Below, one piece after another: positions 1 through 5,891 of a stretch of 7,355 nt of DNA. Within the stretch, counting starts at the first letter, position 1. Each line of letters opens with the position of its first letter. Under the pieces are notes generated by a model. It did not search any database and was not told the DNA's origin. It saw only the letters and a list, made by a program, of their open reading frames with translations. The stretch spans positions 1 to 7,355 of the forward strand of contig DIWZ01000039.1 of the NCBI GenBank assembly GCA_002435955.1, read 5' to 3'. The translations under genes and the position numbers were made by a program. The DNA is from Pelobacter sp. UBA6093. Its GTDB lineage: Bacteria; Desulfobacterota; Desulfuromonadia; Desulfuromonadales; Syntrophotaleaceae.

Positions 1-482
1 CGGCCCGGATAGTCCGACAGGCTCCCAGGACGGTATTTAATCTGCACGCCATTCAGGAAATTGCGCAAAATCTGATCTTTGCACTCACGATAATGTTTAT
101 GATCGGGATTCCGGAAAAACGCACTTAATTCGGGTTTGCTTATTCGAAAATTTGCCAATGCCATAATCCCGATAACATCCTCGGCTTTCAGATTTAAGGC
201 GATTTTTAATTTCATAAAAACAATATTATTGGTTAAACGCTTTTCTGCTTCCGGTTGATGGCCTTCCTTTTTACCACGTTTTTCGACAATCAAACCATTC
301 AGGAAAATCGCCAACTGCGTGTCGCTGCACTTCTTATATTCAGGGTCTTCTTCTTTTTTCAGCCAATCGACAAGTTGTTCTCGCGTTACCTCATAATCAG
401 CCAAACCAAATATATCGATCATTTTTGAATCGCTAAAGTCGAAGATATAGCGAACGCGACGTAAAATTTCGTTATTTGTCAT
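1..482 (-). CDS. yehS: YehS/DUF1456 family protein, 3' end outside window
   Basis: The frame opens at an ATG at 482 and runs uninterrupted to the window edge, giving 160 codons with no stop. E. coli YehS is about 156 residues, so only a short tail should be missing. A ribosome site AGAGGA (489-494) lies 6 nt before the ATG. The protein shows an internal duplication. Residues about 5-65 (EILRRVRYIF ... AIFLNGLIVEKRG) and about 85-146 (NNIVFMKLKIAL ... ILRNFLNGVQ) share the same pattern: a helical start, a central segment, a KxC or REC cysteine, then a FLNG ending. I recognise this as DUF1456 by resemblance to E. coli YehS, including EKRGK and NNIV. The molecular function of the family is unknown to me. 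Codon use is visibly richer in A and T than the neighbouring genes (many TTA, ATA and AAA codons), which could mean separate ancestry. It stands alone, downstream of the tRNA-Val terminator. Confidence 0.88.
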   Translation of the reverse strand, partial: MTNNEILRRVRYIFDFSDSKMIDIFGLADYEVTREQLVDWLKKEEDPEYKKCSDTQLAIFLNGLIVEKRGKKEGHQPEAEKRLTNNIVFMKLKIALNLKAEDVIGIMALANFRISKPELSAFFRNPDHKHYRECKDQILRNFLNGVQIKYRPGSLSDYPG

Positions 483-541
483 AATTTTTCCTCTATTTCC
501 AAATGAAGTCATGAAAAGATCGCTGTATTTGAACTTACTAC

Positions 542-577
542 AAAAAAAAGGGATTACAGCCAGTGCCGTAACCCCTT
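542..577 (-). terminator. Rho-independent terminator of tRNA-Val
   Basis: Arms 565-577 and 548-560 pair over 13 bp with two G-U pairs around a 4-nt loop (561-564). On the minus strand the hairpin is followed by eight T residues (542-549). It starts 7 nt beyond the tRNA 3' end, so it should end the tRNA transcript before yehS. Confidence 0.9.
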
Positions 578-584
578 GAATTTA

Positions 585-659
585 TGGTGGGCGTTGTAGG
601 GATTGAACCTACGACCCCTGCCGTGTGAAGGCAGTGCTCTCCCGCTGAGCTAAACGCCC
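585..659 (-). tRNA. tRNA-Val (anticodon CAC)
   Basis: The minus strand folds into a standard 75-nt cloverleaf: acceptor GGGCGTT paired with AACGCCC, D-stem GCTC/GAGC, anticodon stem CTGCC/GGCAG with loop TTCACAC, and T-stem GTAGG/CCTAC with loop TTCAATC. The anticodon CAC reads GUG (valine). The CCA end is encoded (585-587). It forms a single-gene unit with its own promoter and terminator. Confidence 0.96.
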
Positions 660-671
660 GATACGCGCGAA

Positions 672-700
672 CTTATACCAAGCCGATCCGGACAAGTCAA
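672..700 (-). promoter_or_regulatory. sigma70-type promoter of tRNA-Val
   Basis: On the minus strand, TTGACT (695-700) and TATAAG (672-677) are separated by exactly 17 bp. The -10 box ends 12 nt before the mature tRNA 5' end. The -10 sequence is identical to that before tRNA-Leu in this window. Confidence 0.82.
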
Positions 701-756
701 TAAAATATTTCCCCAGGATTGAGGCAACACAGAGTCGATGAGCAAAAGAAGCCTGC

Positions 757-1161
757 TTAATGACGGGTAGTTAAAAGCTTTTCCAGCACCGGTTCCGGTA
801 AGGAAACAGGTCGTCTGTCCCCTCCCAGAACAAGATGCCTGGTACGACCTTCGACCAGCAAGTTCCCCATGGCGTTGTGAATCCTGTAGCCAAACTCAAG
901 AAGTCTTCCGCGTGCCTTTACCAAAGTGGTCTCGATGGCAATCCGATCTTCATAAAACGCGGGAGCACGAAAAGTAACAGCCACCTCGGTCACCACCACG
1001 AAAAAACCGCTGGCTTCCAGATCGCTATACGCCAGACCCTGCTGCCGCAAAAAATCGGATCGCGCTTCCTCAAACCAGACAAGATAATTGGAATGATGCA
1101 CAACACCCTGCGCGTCGGTTTCCGCATAACGTACGATCAGATTAGTGGTCCTGGTTATCAT
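757..1161 (-). CDS. acyl-CoA thioesterase, hotdog fold (YbgC/4HBT family)
   Basis: A 134-residue protein, the usual length for a single-hotdog 4HBT/YbgC/FadM-type thioesterase, which hydrolyses acyl-CoA esters in the cytoplasm. The signature RYAETDAQGVVHHSNYLVWF lies at residues 11-30. Asp16, in the ETDxxG motif, is the expected catalytic acid, followed by the HxNY turn and the long helix WFEEARSDFLRQQG. A longer frame opens at 1212, but it would overlap the end of the regulator gene and adds 17 residues unlike the family. I chose the ATG at 1161 because it starts directly at the conserved domain and has AAGGAA (1169-1174) 7 nt upstream. That site overlaps the upstream stop codon, and only 4 nt separate the two genes, so translational coupling to the Crp/Fnr regulator is likely. 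The substrate chain cannot be told from sequence. No terminator is visible after the gene; the tRNA-Val promoter follows within about 60 bp. Confidence 0.9.
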   Translation of the reverse strand: MITRTTNLIVRYAETDAQGVVHHSNYLVWFEEARSDFLRQQGLAYSDLEASGFFVVVTEVAVTFRAPAFYEDRIAIETTLVKARGRLLEFGYRIHNAMGNLLVEGRTRHLVLGGDRRPVSLPEPVLEKLLTTRH

Positions 1162-1165
1162 ATCC

Positions 1166-1840
1166 TTATTCCTTAAACCTTTCCGCCAGATCCAACAGGC
1201 CCTGAAAATCAAGGATCTCTATCGACCGCCCCCGGACCTCAATAAGATTATCATCAGACATCTTCCGCAAGCTACGCGACAAGGTCTCACCGGCCGTGTT
1301 CAAATTGGCGGCCAGTTGCGCCTTGGAAATCGGGAGAACCACGTGCCGCTGCTTCATGTCCGACAGATCGAGCAAATAGCGAGCTAATCGCGAGGGCACA
1401 TCCTTGAATGTCAAGGACTCCATGTGGTCCATCATTTCCCGCAGGATCCTGGATACACCACCGATCATGTTGATAGCAAGCTGAGCATTGCAATGCAGTA
1501 GATCAAGAATGGCCTGCTTGGGGAAAAATAACAACACGGAAGGTTCAATGGCCTGGGCGCAGGCAGGAAAAACACCGACATCAAAAATTGCAGCTTCGGC
1601 AAAAGTCCGCCCCGGGTGCGCAATGCGCAGAACACGCTCTCGCCCCTCAGGCGACAATTTAAATATCTTTATTTTCCCTTCCAGCGGAATATAAAAACCC
1701 GTAGCCTCTTCGCCTTCGGAAAACACCATCTGATCCTTGGCATACTGCTGCCGGCGTGCAATGCGCGTCAAGTCATCCAGATCGCTATCTGTTACCCCGA
1801 CAAACAACGGGCAACTTTTTATGGCTTCACGCTCGTCCAT
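1166..1840 (-). CDS. Crp/Fnr family transcriptional regulator (DNR/HcpR-like)
   Basis: A 224-residue protein of normal Crp/Fnr length. Residues about 8-115 form a cyclic-nucleotide-type beta-roll (MVFSEGEEATGFYIPLEGKI at 38-57, then GRTFAEAAIF). Residues about 118-143 are the long dimerisation helix. From about 147 to the end is a winged helix-turn-helix, with recognition region NTAGETLSRSLRKM at 181-194. There the E185-x-x-S188-R189 pattern matches FNR (ExxSR) rather than CRP (RExxxR). The cAMP-contacting Arg-Ser of CRP is replaced by Pro-Ala in FPACAQA, and there are only three cysteines (10, 94, 117), not an FNR iron-sulfur set. cAMP and [4Fe-4S] are therefore unlikely effectors. The FAEAAIF segment resembles DNR/HcpR-type nitrosative-stress regulators, but the ligand is inference. 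The ribosome site GAGGAA (1847-1852) is 6 nt before the ATG. It is the first gene of the pair with the thioesterase. Confidence 0.9.
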   Translation of the reverse strand: MDEREAIKSCPLFVGVTDSDLDDLTRIARRQQYAKDQMVFSEGEEATGFYIPLEGKIKIFKLSPEGRERVLRIAHPGRTFAEAAIFDVGVFPACAQAIEPSVLLFFPKQAILDLLHCNAQLAINMIGGVSRILREMMDHMESLTFKDVPSRLARYLLDLSDMKQRHVVLPISKAQLAANLNTAGETLSRSLRKMSDDNLIEVRGRSIEILDFQGLLDLAERFKE

Positions 1841-1858
1841 GCAAAGTTCCTCAATGCG

Positions 1859-1901
1859 GTGACTGGCTTATCTATTGTCACAGCAAAACTCATACGCACA
1901 A
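1859..1901 (-). promoter_or_regulatory. candidate promoter and inverted-repeat operator of the Crp/Fnr gene
   Basis: The 65 bp between the tRNA-Leu terminator and the regulator gene must hold its promoter. The best match is TTGTGC (1896-1901), a 17-bp spacer and ACAATA (1873-1878), which is only moderate. Overlapping the -10 box is a perfect 5-bp inverted repeat, GTGAC-N13-GTCAC (1859-1881). Its placement would suit autoregulation, but the 13-bp gap is longer than the usual Crp/Fnr operator, so this is tentative. Confidence 0.3.
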
Positions 1902-1903
1902 AG

Positions 1904-1938
1904 AAAAAAAGGGTCAGCGATTCAATCGCTGACCCTTT
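1904..1938 (-). terminator. Rho-independent terminator of tRNA-Leu
   Basis: A perfect 14-bp stem (1925-1938 with 1908-1921) has a 3-nt loop and is followed on the minus strand by seven T residues (1904-1910). T residues on the plus-strand side (1941-1947) mean it may also work in the other direction. It begins 8 nt past the tRNA end and separates the tRNA from the regulator operon. Confidence 0.92.
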
Positions 1939-1946
1939 GATTTTTT

Positions 1947-2033
1947 TGGTGCCGAAGGGGAGACTCGAACTCCCACGGCCCTACGGCCACTAGACCCTGA
2001 ACCTAGCGTGTCTACCAATTCCACCACTTCGGC
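1947..2033 (-). tRNA. tRNA-Leu (anticodon CAG)
   Basis: An 87-nt class II tRNA with acceptor GCCGAAG/CTTCGGC, anticodon stem CTAGG/TCTAG with loop TTCAGGG (anticodon CAG, reading CUG), a long variable arm of leucine type (about TGGCCGTAGGGCCG), and T-stem GGGAG/CTCCC with loop TTCGAGT. CCA is encoded at 1947-1949. Confidence 0.96.
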
Positions 2034-2047
2034 TTGAAGCGAGACAA

Positions 2048-2076
2048 CTTATAACAAAAGCCCGAACCCAATGCAA
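2048..2076 (-). promoter_or_regulatory. sigma70-type promoter of tRNA-Leu
   Basis: On the minus strand, TTGCAT (2071-2076), a 17-bp spacer and TATAAG (2048-2053) precede the tRNA 5' end by 14 nt. A TG one base upstream of the -10 makes it an extended -10 promoter. Confidence 0.8.
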
Positions 2077-2134
2077 CAAAAAAATTCGTATTTTTTCCCA
2101 CGATTTTTATTCAACAGATGACCGGCAATGTTTT

Positions 2135-2162
2135 GCACTCAGCACTCAGCACTCAGCCCTCA
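2135..2162. repeat. heptanucleotide array 1 (GCACTCA)3-GCCCTCA
   Basis: Four consecutive 7-bp units, three identical and the fourth with one change, make 28 bp. The array sits 10 bp beyond the stop codon of the WecA-type gene and upstream of the tRNA-Leu promoter. The same unit, in a degenerate form, recurs inside the beta-CASP gene at 5233-5260. Confidence 0.9.
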
Positions 2163-2172
2163 CCCCCCAGCT

Positions 2173-3828
2173 TCACAGCCCCCGCAATACAAAGGTCAGC
2201 AATAACCCGTGAATTCCCCAAAATACATAGCGCAACATCGGACGCGAATGAACCGCCAGGATTTTAAAGGTGACGAACAGTACAATGCCCTTCAAAATAA
2301 CCTCCTGCAGGCGATAGGTCAGCTGCAATTCCGGCGACAGGATCGCCAGGGAGAGGGACATGGCAAACAACAAAAAATCCATGGAGGGATGCGCCAGAAC
2401 TCTTTCACCGTTGCGGAAGGTCACTTTAAAAATAACCAGTGCCCCTCCCAGCACAAACAGCAGATTACGAAAGGCCGATTGCGAAAAAACATCGCCACCG
2501 CTGGTCAGACCCAGCTGTTCGCTCTGAAAAGCGATTACCATGCCTGACATGAAAAGCAGTGCCATTAAAAAAGGATTGCGCAAATCCCTGGCGAGAAAAA
2601 ACGATACAGAACTGACCAGCAGCAACACGATTGAGATGCGAAATACCTGGTCGCCCACATCGAGCGGACTCAAAGCAGTCCATGCGAAAAAAACCAGCAA
2701 CAAAAACGCCAGAATCGGGTCGACCCTGTGATTCCACTTCGCCAGCATCATAAACAGATACGATTCCCTCAAACTCCGATCGGAGTCCCGCTTGAGCAGG
2801 GGCAAGGAGTCCTTGCGTTTAAGCAACAATCGTAATACGGCATAAAACAGGATGGACAGAATAATATAGGAAAAGAACAACCAATGCGCCGGTTGCTTGT
2901 AAAAAATCAGAGCAATCATGGCCCAGAAGAGGGTCAACCCTTGAATGATCAATACGGTAAAGCGGTGGTGAAATCCCAGGTCCAGGAATCGATGATGCAC
3001 ATGCGTACGATCAGGCGCGAATGGATTCCCGCGCTTCATCAGTCGCTCACTCATGACCCGCACCGTGTCGATGATCGGCAACCCGAGAATAATGCAAGGA
3101 ACGATCGGCTGGACTGTCGAACCTGGAGACTGAGTAAGATATATGGCCAGAAAACCGAGCAGGAAACCAACTGTCAGACTCCCGGCATCACCCATGAAAA
3201 TGCGCGCCGGATAGGCATTAAACCTCAAAAACCCAAAAATTGCGCCAATCAGCGCGGCTGAAAGGGACATGACCGCGAGGTTCCCGTCCAGAAACCCCAA
3301 CAGCACAAAGGCCCCTAGGGCCACGGCGGAAAAGCCGCCGGCAAGACCATCCAGGCCGTCAAGCAGATTCAAGGAATTAACAACACCGACGATGGCAAAA
3401 ACCGTGAAGGGAACACCAAGCCAGATCGGCATCTCGATAACACCGGTACCGAAGAGATTTCCCAGACTGGTAATATAAAGGTCCCCGACAAAAATGGTAA
3501 CCAGGCTGCCGAAGATCTCCCCCATGAATTTCTTTTTGGCGGATAGGCCATACAGATCGTCCACCAGACCGGTAGCAAACATGATCAACGATCCGGCCAG
3601 AATCCCTTTGACCTGGCGACCGATATCGTCAAAAACCAGCATGGCGAATAAAAACGCGATGAAGATCGCAACACCACCGAGGCGCGGCTTGGGCCGGACA
3701 TGCACCTTGCGCCCATTGGGAACATCGAATTGCCGCTTTTCAATCGCCCAGCGACGTAGTGCAGGCACCATGATCAGCGCCATGTACAGCGCCGTCATAA
3801 AAATATACAACTGATGCAACCACTCCAT
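2173..3828 (-). CDS. WecA/TagO-type undecaprenyl-phosphate sugar-1-phosphate transferase with long membrane C-terminus
   Basis: A 551-residue integral membrane protein of the MraY/WecA family. These enzymes move a sugar-1-phosphate (usually GlcNAc-1-P) from its UDP carrier onto undecaprenyl phosphate at the inner face of the cytoplasmic membrane, the first step of surface polysaccharide or O-antigen assembly. Family landmarks are in order: KPRLGG at 47-52, the Mg-binding pair D90-D91 in GLVDDLYG, NLLDGLDGLAGG at 154-165, RIFMGDAGS at 209-217, and HVHHRF at 276-281. The HVHH motif indicates a WecA/TagO-type enzyme rather than MraY. WecA proteins are usually about 350-370 residues. The extra 200 or so here contain a charged linker at about 337-369 and then several further hydrophobic helices (372-389, 397-413, 419-435, 454-471, 484-498, 512-526, 533-549). 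The start is backed by a strong GGAGGGG (3835-3841). No polysaccharide genes are next to it in this window. Confidence 0.93.
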   Translation of the reverse strand: MEWLHQLYIFMTALYMALIMVPALRRWAIEKRQFDVPNGRKVHVRPKPRLGGVAIFIAFLFAMLVFDDIGRQVKGILAGSLIMFATGLVDDLYGLSAKKKFMGEIFGSLVTIFVGDLYITSLGNLFGTGVIEMPIWLGVPFTVFAIVGVVNSLNLLDGLDGLAGGFSAVALGAFVLLGFLDGNLAVMSLSAALIGAIFGFLRFNAYPARIFMGDAGSLTVGFLLGFLAIYLTQSPGSTVQPIVPCIILGLPIIDTVRVMSERLMKRGNPFAPDRTHVHHRFLDLGFHHRFTVLIIQGLTLFWAMIALIFYKQPAHWLFFSYIILSILFYAVLRLLLKRKDSLPLLKRDSDRSLRESYLFMMLAKWNHRVDPILAFLLLVFFAWTALSPLDVGDQVFRISIVLLLVSSVSFFLARDLRNPFLMALLFMSGMVIAFQSEQLGLTSGGDVFSQSAFRNLLFVLGGALVIFKVTFRNGERVLAHPSMDFLLFAMSLSLAILSPELQLTYRLQEVILKGIVLFVTFKILAVHSRPMLRYVFWGIHGLLLTFVLRGL

Positions 3829-3878
3829 CGCTCACCCCTCCATATATTGCGCAATACGTCAAAAAAGTAATCATGAGT

Positions 3879-3906
3879 ACATTAGATGATAATTATATAT
3901 TTTCAA
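3879..3906 (-). promoter_or_regulatory. weak candidate promoter of the WecA-type gene
   Basis: An AT-rich stretch 50-80 bp before the gene contains TTGAAA (3901-3906), a 16-bp spacer and TAATGT (3879-3884) on the minus strand. The matches are partial and the surrounding AT richness gives several alternatives. Upstream on the minus strand GGTGTCAA occurs twice, 15 bp apart (3932-3939 and 3947-3954), and could be a binding site. Confidence 0.3.
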
Positions 3907-3924
3907 GCTTTTTAATGTTTGAAA

Positions 3925-4218
3925 CAATTATTTGACACCAGAAATCTTGACACCTTAGCCCGCTCCCCGGCATCACGGATATCGTTGAGAAGGCGTTAAA
4001 AAGGAGCCGCAAGCCTTGCTGTTTCCGGCATGATCCGCCGCCAGTGCTTTCCATGCGGGTTATAGAGCTCCCCCCATCGAAACGCGTTGCAAACGCAGTT
4101 CACTACGGATGGGCACAAAGTGCGTATCTGGATCGAGTTTAATCGGGAAGGAGAACCCTCTGGGCGAAACCGATATTCCAGTGTATCCCACATTTCAAGC
4201 GAAGGTGTCAAAATATTG
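3925..4218. repeat. 294-bp segment flanked by 15-bp imperfect inverted repeats
   Basis: CAATTATTTGACACC (3925-3939) and the reverse complement of 4204-4218 (CAATATTTTGACACC) agree at 13 of 15 bases and bound most of the 460-bp gap between the WecA-type and beta-CASP genes. Between them I find no convincing gene. Minus-strand frames are short, and a protein-like stretch (FPIKLDPDTHFVPI) has no start. It could be a small non-autonomous element or a decayed gene. The inverted repeats might also be chance in AT-rich DNA. Confidence 0.3.
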
Positions 4219-4251
4219 ATCGCACGTGTTGCAGGAAGGGAAAATTGTTCT

Positions 4252-4286
4252 CATCATTCGAGTTTTTGCGAAAGCATAAACATTGG
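4252..4286. repeat. relic copy of the hairpin-element end
   Basis: This 35-bp stretch agrees at 28 of 35 positions with 6439-6473, the right edge of the hairpin element after the dodecin. An exact 12-bp block, GAGTTTTTGCGA, is shared. It begins 3 bp beyond the beta-CASP stop codon, so it lies in that gene's 3' untranslated region. Confidence 0.55.
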
Positions 4287-4288
4287 AT

Positions 4289-5776
4289 CTAAATCCGAAC
4301 CAGGATCCCTTCACCCAATTGGTCCCGCAACGCATCCGCCAAGGCCTCGCGTGCACTTTTGTCCCCATGCACAAGCCGTACCTCTTTCGGGCGATGTCTC
4401 ATGCGCCGCACAAAATCGACCAGGTTGCGTTGATCGGCATGCGCCGAATACCCGGACAGCGTATGAACTTGAGCCCGGATATCGTAACGTTTTCCGTCCA
4501 ATACCACATAGCCGCCACGCGGCCCGTAGGTCTGGATGTCCCGCCCAGGCGTCCCCTTGGCCTGATACCCGACAAACAGGATATCGGTGCGCACATCGCC
4601 GAGCAGTGCCTTCAAGTAGTTCACAATCCGTCCGCCACTGCACATGCCCGAAGCAGCGATAACCACGCACGGCCGAGCCTTGCGCTTTAAATAATCGACG
4701 GCGGACAGATGATCCTCATGCTGGTTTATGGTGGTCAGCTGCTCAAAGGCCAAAGGGCGGCGCCCTGCCCTTACCCGCCGGCAGGCCTCCCGGTCCCAGA
4801 ATGCGGCCAGCTCACGATAAACCTCGGTGAAACGGTTGGCCAGGGGCGAATCGACGATTATTTCCAACTCTTCCCAAGGCAAACCGGCTGCCGCGAAGCG
4901 GGTACGGTTGCGATGAATGATATCTTCCAGTTCACAAAGCAATTCCTGGGTGCGCCCGATGCTGAAAGCCGGCACCAGTACCACACCCCGATTCTGTAGC
5001 GCCGCCTCAATGATGCCCTGTAACCGGACCCGGCGCTCACGACGTCCCTGGTGCAAACCATCCCCGTAAGTACTTTCCAGCACCAGCATGTCCGCCCGCC
5101 ACGGCGAACGCGGTGCCGGCAGCAGCGGCGCATAGGGCGCACCGAGATCGCCGGAAAAGCACACCAGTGATTGGTGATTAGTGACTGGTGTTAGGGAAGG
5201 ATTTATGGCCATAACTTGACCGGCAGGGTCTTCAACACTCGGGACTCCGCCCTCAGTACTTGTTCTCATTCTGGCGAGAACGTATGCCGATCCCAATATA
5301 TGCCCGGCAGGTTGCAGTTTGATGGACAGTCTCGTGGCCGTACCGGTGTCAATGTCCCGCCACATTCCGTAAGGTACCGGTGAAATCAACTCCTTAAGCC
5401 GCGTCAGAAAAATGTCCAGCAACCGTTGATCCCGGGTTACTCCGATTTTGACCGCATCCTCCAAGACCAACGCCAGCAACACCGCCGACGGTTCGCTGCA
5501 GTAAATCGGCCCATCAAACCCGGCCGCCATCAGGTAAGGAATCCTCCCGACATGGTCAATATGCACATGGGTAACCACCAGCGCCTTGATGTGAGCGACG
5601 GGAAACTCGATCTCGGGATACTCCTCGCTGGCCCCTCCGGAAGAATACTCCCCACCCTGGAACATCCCGCAATCGATGAGGATTCCCGGACCTTCTGCCA
5701 ATCGCAGTTCGTGGCAGGAGCCGGTCACGCCATCAATGGCGCCATGATGAAGCAGTTGGAATTCGTCATTGGTCAT
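4289..5776 (-). CDS. MBL-fold beta-CASP RNase (CPSF73/YsdA-like RNA-processing family)
   Basis: A 495-residue metallo-beta-lactamase/beta-CASP protein, a family of zinc-dependent RNA endo- or exonucleases related to CPSF-73. Visible metal-site motifs are TH70-V-H72-I-D74-H75-VG, AGH158ILGS and SGD210LG. The beta-CASP motifs follow: A in VLESTYGD (E234), B in SGYSAHAD (H446) and C in VHGD (H470). SGMCSGGR (376-383) matches the family. All catalytic residues are present, so it should be active. Residues about 171-204, between GSAYVLARM and the CFSGDLG strand, are an extra loop; relatives, as I recall them, join these strands with a short turn. Most of that loop is encoded by two 7-bp repeat arrays (5233-5260 gives 173-182, 5167-5194 gives 195-204). 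The ATG at 5776 lies inside another array. An in-frame TGA at 5780-5782 excludes an earlier start, and there is no good ribosome site, only GAG (5783-5785). A five-codon frame from 5790 ends in ATGA overlapping this start. Confidence 0.92.
   Translation of the reverse strand: MTNDEFQLLHHGAIDGVTGSCHELRLAEGPGILIDCGMFQGGEYSSGGASEEYPEIEFPVAHIKALVVTHVHIDHVGRIPYLMAAGFDGPIYCSEPSAVLLALVLEDAVKIGVTRDQRLLDIFLTRLKELISPVPYGMWRDIDTGTATRLSIKLQPAGHILGSAYVLARMRTSTEGGVPSVEDPAGQVMAINPSLTPVTNHQSLVCFSGDLGAPYAPLLPAPRSPWRADMLVLESTYGDGLHQGRRERRVRLQGIIEAALQNRGVVLVPAFSIGRTQELLCELEDIIHRNRTRFAAAGLPWEELEIIVDSPLANRFTEVYRELAAFWDREACRRVRAGRRPLAFEQLTTINQHEDHLSAVDYLKRKARPCVVIAASGMCSGGRIVNYLKALLGDVRTDILFVGYQAKGTPGRDIQTYGPRGGYVVLDGKRYDIRAQVHTLSGYSAHADQRNLVDFVRRMRHRPKEVRLVHGDKSAREALADALRDQLGEGILVRI
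5167..5194. repeat. heptanucleotide array 2, inside the beta-CASP gene
   Basis: Four plus-strand units, GTGATTG, GTGATTA, GTGACTG and GTGTTAG, fill exactly 28 bp. Read on the minus strand in the gene's frame they encode LTPVTNHQSL (residues 195-204), directly before the conserved VCFSGDLG strand. Confidence 0.8.
5233..5260. repeat. heptanucleotide array 3, inside the beta-CASP gene (degenerate)
   Basis: Four decayed plus-strand units, CAACACT, CGGGACT, CCGCCCT and CAGTACT, share a CxGxxCT-like consensus close to CAGCACT. That is the same heptamer, in another phase, as array 1 at 2135-2162. The array encodes residues 173-182 (STEGGVPSVE). A 38-bp spacer separates it from array 2. Confidence 0.6.
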
Positions 5777-5792
5777 AGGTCACTCGTCATTT
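5765..5792. repeat. heptanucleotide array 4, carrying the beta-CASP start codon
   Basis: Four plus-strand units, GTCATTG, GTCATAG, GTCACTC and GTCATTT, span 28 bp. On the minus strand they supply the ATG at 5776 and the first four codons (MTND). They also hold the in-frame stop just upstream and a five-codon overlapping frame. Confidence 0.82.
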
Positions 5793-5849
5793 GTTTTTGC
5801 GGGCCAAGGGATCGGACCCGGGATGGCGGCAAGAGATCTTATTGACCTC

Positions 5850-5891
5850 CAATGCGCAATGAAATACGAACAATGAAATATGTACAATTAG
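5850..5891. repeat. heptanucleotide array 5 (six units, 14-bp superperiod)
   Basis: Units CAATGCG, CAATGAA, ATACGAA, CAATGAA, ATATGTA and CAATTAG span 42 bp. The best internal match is at a 14-bp period (CAATGAAATACGAA against CAATGAAATATGTA). It is non-coding and lies between the divergent beta-CASP and dodecin genes. Confidence 0.7.

Noticed and set aside
1162..1212. Earlier thioesterase start at 1212
   Set aside because: It would overlap the regulator's coding end and adds 17 residues unlike the family; the ATG at 1161 has a well-placed ribosome site.
835..1387. Plus-strand frames over the thioesterase and regulator
   Set aside because: They are shadows of the two clear minus-strand genes and show no protein-like features.
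4006..4025. Possible terminator (GCAAGG/CTTGC hairpin with nearby T run)
   Set aside because: The stem is only 4 bp and the T run does not follow it directly.
3996..4211. 71-residue minus-strand frame in the 460-bp gap
   Set aside because: No ribosome site, odd composition, and a competing frame in the same DNA looks equally protein-like; at most a relic.
4087..4690. Long plus-strand open frames over the beta-CASP 3' end (191 and 135 residues)
   Set aside because: They are antisense to a gene with intact catalytic motifs, match nothing I recognise and have no ribosome site.
2135..5891. Heptad arrays as a CRISPR array
   Set aside because: Units are 7 bp, adjacent and without spacers; no cas genes are present.
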